Source: Acidimicrobiia bacterium
GTDB taxonomy: Bacteria; Actinomycetota; Acidimicrobiia; Acidimicrobiales; SKKL01
Length of the DNA: 32,957 bases
Assembly: GCA_016649895.1 (NCBI GenBank)
Contig: JAENWR010000034.1
Location: forward strand, 1 to 32,957
Reading direction: 5' to 3'
Below are positions 28,417-32,957 of the stretch, one piece after another. Every line of letters begins with the position of its first letter. Position 1 is the first letter of the stretch. The notes under the pieces are model-generated. The model saw only the letters and a program-made list of their open reading frames with translations, was not told where the DNA came from and did not search any database. The translations under genes and the position numbers were made by a program.

Positions 28417-29632
28417 CGCCACCCCAGAGCACGATCCCGACGCCGCGGCTCAACTCGACCCATCGGCACCACTGCACCTGGAGACCCGAGCGATCCGCGC
28501 CGGCCGTGATGACAACGACACCGCCCTCGCTCCGACCCTGTGGGCCTCGACCACGTTCGTCACCCCCACGGTCGAAGATGGTCGGCGCATGGCGACCGAT
28601 GTGGGTGAGCCCCGCTTCTACGGCCGGTACGGCAACCCCACCGTGAACGCGTTCGAGGCGGCGATCGCCGACCTCGAGGGGGCCGAGTCGGCCCGAGCGT
28701 TCGCGTCGGGAATGGGTGCGGTGAGCGCGGTGATCCTCGGCTTGTGCTCGAGCGGCGACCACATCGTCGCCCAGCGCCAGATCTACTCGGGCACCCAACT
28801 GCTCCTGCAGGCGGTCTGCCCTCGGTTCGGGATCGACGTGACCTTCGTCGACTGCACCGAGCCGGGCGCGTTCGCGGCTGCCGTGCGGCCCGGCAAGACG
28901 GTCCTGGTCGTCGCCGAGACCCCGGCCAACCCCCAGCTCGACCTCGTCGACCTGGCCGAGCTGGGGTCCATCGCCGGACCGATGACGGTGGTCGACTCCA
29001 CCTTCGCCACCCCGCTCGGTCAGCGCCCGTTGGAGCACGGGGTCGACCTCGTCCTGCACTCGGCCACCAAGGCGCTCGCCGGCCACAACGACGCGAGCCT
29101 CGGTGTGGTCGCCGGCAGCGACGAGCTCGTCCGGTGGCTCTGGGGGTTCGCGGTCCTGCAGGGGGCCAACGCGTCGCCCTTCGACGCCATGAACGGACTG
29201 CGCGGGTTGCGCACCCTCGGGGTGCGGTTCGAGCGGCAGTCGTCAACCGCGCTGCGTCTGGCCGAGGCGATCGAGGGCCACCCCGCCGTGTCGCAGGTCC
29301 GCTACCCGGGGCTGCCGTCACACCCTCAGCACGAGCTCGCTCGGCGGCAGATGGATCAGTTCGGCGGCCTCATCGCCCTCGACCTCGCGGGAGGGCTCGA
29401 GGCGGGATGTCGATTCGTGGAGGGGACCTCGATCGCCCAGCTGGCGACGTCGCTCGGCGGACCCGAGACGCTGGTGACCCATCCGGCGTCGACCACCCAC
29501 GTGAGCCTCACGCCCGAGGAGCTGGCCGCGGCCTGCATCAGCCCCGGTTCGATCCGGGTGTCGGTGGGCCTCGAGCACCCCGATGACGTCATCGCCGACA
29601 TCATCGGATCGCTCGATGCGTTGAGCGACTGA
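28409..29632 (+). CDS. PLP-dependent transsulfuration-family enzyme (cystathionine gamma-synthase/sulfhydrylase)
   Basis: 407 residues, ATG 28409 inside the end of metX. It belongs to the Cys/Met metabolism PLP family: RFYGRYGNPTVNAFEAAIADLEG (about 69-91), ASGMGAVSAV, ETPANP (170-175), VVDSTFATP with cofactor Asp196, and the PLP Lys221 in HSATKALAGHND. The C-terminal GGPETLVTHPASTTH and SPGSIRVSVGLEHPDD are typical. Linked to metX it should use the acylated homoserine, either with cysteine (cystathionine gamma-synthase, MetB) or with sulfide (MetZ/MetY-type). At 407 residues it is shorter than MetY (about 430), which favours MetB or MetZ; the choice is not certain. It is probably the last gene of the riboswitch-controlled operon. 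Confidence 0.9.
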   Translation: MTDATPEHDPDAAAQLDPSAPLHLETRAIRAGRDDNDTALAPTLWASTTFVTPTVEDGRRMATDVGEPRFYGRYGNPTVNAFEAAIADLEGAESARAFASGMGAVSAVILGLCSSGDHIVAQRQIYSGTQLLLQAVCPRFGIDVTFVDCTEPGAFAAAVRPGKTVLVVAETPANPQLDLVDLAELGSIAGPMTVVDSTFATPLGQRPLEHGVDLVLHSATKALAGHNDASLGVVAGSDELVRWLWGFAVLQGANASPFDAMNGLRGLRTLGVRFERQSSTALRLAEAIEGHPAVSQVRYPGLPSHPQHELARRQMDQFGGLIALDLAGGLEAGCRFVEGTSIAQLATSLGGPETLVTHPASTTHVSLTPEELAAACISPGSIRVSVGLEHPDDVIADIIGSLDALSD

Positions 29633-29634
29633 CC

Positions 29635-29686
29635 CGCCGGCCGCCGTCACCGTCCCCTGCGGGCAACGCACGTGACGGCGCCGGCG
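29635..29686 (+). terminator. Long hairpin ending the methionine operon
   Basis: CGCCGGC-C-GCCGTCAC (29635-29650) pairs with GTGACGGC-GCCGGCG (29672-29686): 15 base pairs with one bulged base and a 21-nt loop, starting 3 bp after the stop codon. There is no U-tract. Confidence 0.75.
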
Positions 29687-29701
29687 TGTGATGATGCCGG
29701 A

Positions 29702-30880
29702 ATGCCGGATTGGAGCAACTGGTCGGGGCTGGTGCGCTGCACGCCCGACGCCATCGAACGGCCGAGCAGCGAGGCCTATGTCGCGGCGGTTGTCACGGCG
29801 GCCGGCGCCCGCTCTGTCATCCGCCCGGCGGGTTCCGGCCACTCGTTCGCCGCCCTCGTCGCGACCGACGATGTCGTCGTCTCGCTCGAGGAGCTGTCGG
29901 GGATCGTCGACGTGACGGTGGACGACGACGAGCCGACGGTCGAGGTGTGGGCTGGCACCCCGATCCACGCCATGGGTCCTGCGCTCCACGCCGACGGTGT
30001 CGCCCTCCTGAACCAAGGCGACATCGATCGTCAGGCCGTGGCGGGCGCGTGTGGCACGGGCACCCACGGCACCGGTCCTCAGCTCACCAGCTTCTCGGGT
30101 GCCGTTCGGGGTACCACCGTCGTGCTCGCCAGCGGCGAGGTCGTCACCTGCGATGCCGCGCACGAGCCGGACCTCTTCTCCGCGACCCGGCTGTCGCTCG
30201 GGGCGGTGGGCCTCATCACCCGGTTGCGACTCGCGGTGCGTCCCTCCTACCGGTTGCACGAGAGGACCTGGCTCGAACCCATCGAGGAGACGCTCAGCCA
30301 GCTCGACTCGCGCATCGCGGCCACCCGACACCACGAGTTCTTCTGGTTGCCCGGCGACGACCGCGCCTTCTGCAAGTCGCTCGCCGAGACCGAGGCCGAG
30401 CCCGACGAGATGCCCGATGAGCCGTGGGAGCGCGTCGGTCACAGCTGGGCGATCTTTCCCTCGGACCGTGACGACCGCTTCAACGAGATGGAGTACGCCG
30501 TGCCCGCGCACCTGGGCCCCGAGTGCTTCCTCGCCCTGCGCGATCTGTTCCGCACGCGCCACCCAGAGGCAGCATGGCCGATCGAGTACCGCACCCAGGC
30601 CGCCGACGACGTGTGGCTGAGCCCGGCCAACGGACGCGCCACCGTCACCCTGTCGGTGCACGAGGATGCATCACGCGACCACGAACCGCTCTTCCGCGCC
30701 TGCGAAGAGATTTTCAGGTCGTTCGAGGGCCGTCCCCACTGGGGGAAGCTGAGCTACCTGGCGCCCGACGAGCGGCGAGCGCTCGCACCGGGCTGGGACC
30801 ACTGGTGGGCGGCGCGCGATGCCACCGATCCGGAGGGTCGCTTCCTCAACGGCCACCTCCGACGACTCGCGGGTCGCTGA
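29702..30880 (+). CDS. FAD-linked sugar/alditol 1,4-lactone oxidase-like protein
   Basis: 392 residues from ATG 29702 (an alternative GTG is ten codons earlier). The N-terminal FAD domain has PAGSGHSFAALVATDDVVVSL, where the His of GSGHSF is the position of covalent FAD attachment in alditol oxidase and aldonolactone oxidases, and the later GDIDRQAVAGACGTGTHGTG. The C-terminal D-arabinono-1,4-lactone oxidase domain ends with the family's typical HWGKLSYL and DPEGRFLNGHLRRL. It oxidises a polyol or sugar lactone using oxygen or an unknown acceptor. There is no signal peptide. It lies after the methionine terminator and 6 bp before the glycosylase gene. Confidence 0.92.
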   Translation: MPDWSNWSGLVRCTPDAIERPSSEAYVAAVVTAAGARSVIRPAGSGHSFAALVATDDVVVSLEELSGIVDVTVDDDEPTVEVWAGTPIHAMGPALHADGVALLNQGDIDRQAVAGACGTGTHGTGPQLTSFSGAVRGTTVVLASGEVVTCDAAHEPDLFSATRLSLGAVGLITRLRLAVRPSYRLHERTWLEPIEETLSQLDSRIAATRHHEFFWLPGDDRAFCKSLAETEAEPDEMPDEPWERVGHSWAIFPSDRDDRFNEMEYAVPAHLGPECFLALRDLFRTRHPEAAWPIEYRTQAADDVWLSPANGRATVTLSVHEDASRDHEPLFRACEEIFRSFEGRPHWGKLSYLAPDERRALAPGWDHWWAARDATDPEGRFLNGHLRRLAGR

Positions 30881-30886
30881 CGCCCC

Positions 30887-31663
30887 GTGCCGGAGCTGCT
30901 CGAGATCGAGTACTACCGCGACGCTGCCGACCAGATCATCGGACGGACGATCCTGGCGGTCCACGCCCCCGATCCCTGGTACATCAAGGGTGGAGAGGTC
31001 GACGAGCTCGGGCCGGCGCTCGAAGGCCACCGCATCGAACGGACGCGCCGCATCGGCAAGCTCCTCCTACTCGACACCGACGGGCCGGTGCTCGGCCTGC
31101 GATTCGGGATGACGGGTCGGCTCATCGTCGACGGTGCGGCCCCGATCGATCAGCTGCAGTACGCGAGCGGACGTGACCTGCCCGAGTGGCGACGGTTCGG
31201 GCTCGAGCTGGCACCCACGGGAGCGCTGTCGATCTCCGATCCGCGTCGGTTGGGCGGGGTCGAGCTCGACCCGGACGAGGACCGTCTGGGCATCGACGCG
31301 CTCGACATCTCCCTCGAGGCGCTGGCGGCCGTCCTCGCCCGGAGCACAGCGGCGGTGAAGTCGCGTCTGATGGACCAGGCCCACATCGCGGGGCTCGGAA
31401 ACCTGCTCGTTGACGAGATCCTGTGGCGGGCGGGCATCGATCCCGCCCGTCGGAGCAACGACCTTGACCAGGGGCAGGTCGCGGAGCTCCACCGCCAGGT
31501 GCACCTGGTGCTTGCCGAGTTGGCGCAGCGTGGTGGTTCCCACACCGGCGACCTCTACCCGGAGCGATCCGCCGAGGGGCGCTGCCCAGTTGATGGCTCT
31601 GAGCTGCGACGGCGCACGATCGGTGGTCGCACCACGTGGTCGTGTCCCCGCCACCAGCGCTGA
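30887..31663 (+). CDS. Fpg/Nei-family DNA glycosylase with altered zinc finger
   Basis: 258 residues from GTG 30887. After removal of the start residue Pro2 is the catalytic nucleophile and Glu3 the second catalytic residue (PELLEIEYYRD; the usual PELPEVE is changed at position 5). Lys58 in RIGKLLLLD and the helix-two-turn-helix AHIAGLGNLLVDEILWRAGIDP are conserved. The C-terminal finger reads CPVDGSEL then WSCPRHQR, with Cys233, Asp236, Cys253 and His256 in the four ligand places instead of four Cys. The beta-hairpin Arg is retained at about 248. It repairs oxidised bases by base excision; whether it prefers purines (Fpg) or pyrimidines (Nei) is unclear. It is likely co-transcribed with the oxidase gene upstream. 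Confidence 0.9.
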   Translation: MPELLEIEYYRDAADQIIGRTILAVHAPDPWYIKGGEVDELGPALEGHRIERTRRIGKLLLLDTDGPVLGLRFGMTGRLIVDGAAPIDQLQYASGRDLPEWRRFGLELAPTGALSISDPRRLGGVELDPDEDRLGIDALDISLEALAAVLARSTAAVKSRLMDQAHIAGLGNLLVDEILWRAGIDPARRSNDLDQGQVAELHRQVHLVLAELAQRGGSHTGDLYPERSAEGRCPVDGSELRRRTIGGRTTWSCPRHQR

Positions 31664-31711
31664 GACCTCGGGTGGGTCACCGGGCGCGATCGCCGCGTGG
31701 GTGCGGATCGG

Positions 31712-31717
31712 TAGCAT
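31712..31717 (+). promoter_or_regulatory. -10 box for leaderless secreted-protein gene
   Basis: TAGCAT, 8 nt before GTG 31726. This is the same hexamer and spacing as at tdk. Confidence 0.55.
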
Positions 31718-31725
31718 CGCCTCTC

Positions 31726-32436
31726 GTGCCCACGCGACCGCTCGACCGACCCCTCCGTCGCCGGGTATCGGTCCTCGTGCTGGCGGGGTTCATCGTGGCC
31801 GGTTCCGCATTCGGGGTCGCGGCTGGGGCGGCCGACGCATCGGCCCCTCGCCCCGCCCAGGATCTGACCGCGACCACGACGACCACCGTCGCCGCATCCG
31901 ACCCGAATGGTGGTTCGTCCACCACGACGGTGCCGGCCGACGACGAGCGGCCAACGGGGCCGCCAGAGCCCGAGGTCGACGACGACGAGACGGTGGCCGT
32001 CACGACGACCACGAGCGAACCGGCCTTCACCGGATCCACCTCCACCACGGTCGCCCGCCGATCGCCCGATGCCGAAGATGAGGAGACCGATCCCGAGGAG
32101 GTCTCTCGCAACCCGACGTCGACAGTCAGCCCGCTCCTGGTGCCAGGCCCCACCGATCGGTCCGTGGCATCGGAGACGCCGCAGCAACTGCCCGAGGGTG
32201 ATGCAGCCGCCGGTGACGCGCCGACCGAGCTTGCATCGACCGAACAGATCGCCGATGTCGCCAGCGAGGACGACTCGGCGGAGGCCAAGGTCCGCAAGGT
32301 GATGTTCGGCCTGGTCGGTGTCGCCGCGCTCCTCGCGGTCCTCACCGTCTACTACTGGTGGATGACACGTCCCGAGCCGGTGACGAGGTCGCGAGGCTCG
32401 CGCCGAGGTGGCACCGACGTGCCTCCCACGTCGTGA
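31726..32436 (+). CDS. Secreted or membrane-anchored Thr/acid-rich hypothetical protein
   Basis: 236 residues from GTG 31726; the frame is open upstream, overlapping the glycosylase gene. The N-terminus is a signal peptide or anchor: basic residues, then VSVLVLAGFIVAGSAFGVAAGAADA. Residues 40-170 are low complexity, rich in Thr, Pro, Asp and Glu. A hydrophobic helix at about 195-212 (FGLVGVAALLAVLTVYYWWM) is followed by a short basic tail. The layout is a stalk between membrane and cell exterior with a C-terminal anchor, like many actinobacterial surface proteins. There is no catalytic motif. The function is unknown. Confidence 0.75.
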   Translation: MPTRPLDRPLRRRVSVLVLAGFIVAGSAFGVAAGAADASAPRPAQDLTATTTTTVAASDPNGGSSTTTVPADDERPTGPPEPEVDDDETVAVTTTTSEPAFTGSTSTTVARRSPDAEDEETDPEEVSRNPTSTVSPLLVPGPTDRSVASETPQQLPEGDAAAGDAPTELASTEQIADVASEDDSAEAKVRKVMFGLVGVAALLAVLTVYYWWMTRPEPVTRSRGSRRGGTDVPPTS

Positions 32437-32458
32437 GCTACCGCAGCCACGACAACGG

Positions 32459-32464
32459 TACGGT
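32459..32464 (+). promoter_or_regulatory. -10 box for leaderless 75-residue gene
   Basis: TACGGT, 6 nt before ATG 32471, with no Shine-Dalgarno sequence. Confidence 0.5.
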
Positions 32465-32470
32465 GGGCGG

Positions 32471-32698
32471 ATGGCAGACGGACTCGACCTCGACGAGATG
32501 ATCCAGCGGTTCCGCGACCGTGCTCAGGCCGTGAAGACCCGGCCGTTGCCGCCGATCGCGGGGGAGGAGCGGGCCCGCTTCGTGCGGCAGGCCCAGCTCG
32601 ACTTCCAGGACTACGCCATCATCGGCGACGCCGAGGCAACGCTCGACGATGGTGTGCTGACCCTGCGGATCGATCTGCGGCACCAAGCCGACGACTGA
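32471..32698 (+). CDS. Conserved-looking small hypothetical protein
   Basis: 75 residues from ATG 32471. A helical N-terminal half (LDLDEMIQRFRDRAQAVKTR) is followed by a proline turn, a charged helix (EERARFVRQAQLDFQDYAI) and a C-terminal beta-type segment. No cysteine, membrane segment or recognised motif is present. The leaderless-type box at 6 nt supports the start. It is separate from the secreted protein gene upstream by 34 bp. The function is unknown. Confidence 0.7.
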   Translation: MADGLDLDEMIQRFRDRAQAVKTRPLPPIAGEERARFVRQAQLDFQDYAIIGDAEATLDDGVLTLRIDLRHQADD

Positions 32699-32720
32699 CC
32701 CCATCGGCCGGTGCCGGATC

Positions 32721-32726
32721 TAGAGT
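32721..32726 (+). promoter_or_regulatory. -10 box candidate for the last gene
   Basis: TAGAGT lies 50 nt upstream of ATG 32777. The leader contains GAGGTG 7 nt before the start, so this gene is probably translated with a ribosome binding site. Confidence 0.4.
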
Positions 32727-32776
32727 GCGGCCAGCGGTCCTCGACGGCCGCGTTCGTCGACACGAGGTGACCACCG

Positions 32777-32957
32777 ATGTCCGACCCCGACGCCAACACT
32801 GCCGAGTCGCAGGAGCCCGCTCCGCCGCCGCCCCCGGGCGGTGAGGTTCCTCCGCCTCCTCCGTCGAGTGCGCCTCCGGCCCCGCCCACCGGCGCCGCCC
32901 CTGTCGCGCCGCCGCCGGCTCCTCCGGCCCCTGTCGCGCCGCCTCCTCCTCCGGCCC
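32777..32957 (+). CDS. Proline-rich protein, cut by window end
   Basis: ATG 32777 is preceded by GAGGTG 7 nt upstream and opens a frame that runs off the window after 60 codons. The visible part begins MSDPDANTAESQEPAP and continues as Pro/Ala/Val-rich repeats (PPPPPGGEV, APVAPPPAP). In actinobacteria such tails usually precede a membrane domain (for example DUF4870 or RDD), but that part lies outside the window and no function can be given. It was found by direct translation because the frame has no stop here. Confidence 0.75.
   Translation, partial: MSDPDANTAESQEPAPPPPPGGEVPPPPPSSAPPAPPTGAAPVAPPPAPPAPVAPPPPPA

Overview
The window looks like a contig end from a high-GC actinobacterium, most likely of the class Acidimicrobiia. 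The grounds are the roughly 70 percent GC, frequent GTG starts, a CarD regulator, a DUF3039 protein, Lgt with a long acidic tail, a SAM-type riboswitch ahead of metX, and many genes that appear to be transcribed leaderless. The class assignment is inference from gene style, not a phylogenetic result. The first 23 bases are the end of the Illumina Nextera adapter, so the left edge is a library artefact that cuts a TetR gene.

Layout. 24-745: truncated TetR-family gene (minus) with an AT-rich operator-like palindrome, then about 300 bp without a gene that carries paired palindromes and a hairpin. 746-1450: secreted type IVb pilin-like protein with a Thr/Pro stalk. 1528-4655 (minus): four-gene operon with an ABC-2 exporter ATPase, two permeases and a small membrane protein. 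4723-5345 (minus): DUF3039 and a PF04020 membrane protein. 5502-11847 (plus): PAS-GAF-PAS-GGDEF-EAL protein, DUF1045 protein, thymidine kinase, CarD, a 37-residue membrane peptide, PAS-PAS-GGDEF protein and a small hypothetical. 11882-12661 (minus): SDR oxidoreductase. 12810-18412 (plus): secreted coiled-coil/DUF3048 protein, YihY/BrkB membrane protein, a 605-residue acyl-CoA dehydrogenase and Lgt. 18415-20315 (minus): phosphotransferase and serine hydrolase. 20406-22283 (plus): glutathione peroxidase and DEAD-box helicase.

22418-25085 is a compact tad pilus subunit operon: TadE-like, a 545-residue TadG-like protein, and a Flp pilin fused to an extracellular domain. 25140-26645 is an orphan N6-adenine methyltransferase, followed by the decayed 3' end of an ABC ATPase gene. 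26872-29686 is a methionine unit: SAM riboswitch, a 16-codon leader ORF, metX, a transsulfuration-family PLP enzyme and a strong hairpin. 29702-32957 holds a sugar-lactone oxidase-like flavoprotein, an Fpg/Nei glycosylase with an altered zinc finger, a secreted acidic protein, a 75-residue hypothetical and the start of a proline-rich protein.

The most interesting points are: (i) two separate pilin loci that encode Flp-type pilins carrying stalked extracellular domains and that share a 12-bp upstream motif; (ii) the layered metX leader, with a riboswitch followed by a leaderless mini-ORF that overlaps the metX start; (iii) a repeated TASSNT box 6-8 nt from ten start codons. No CRISPR array, tRNA, rRNA, insertion sequence or prophage was seen. 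Most of the rest is ordinary chromosomal content.
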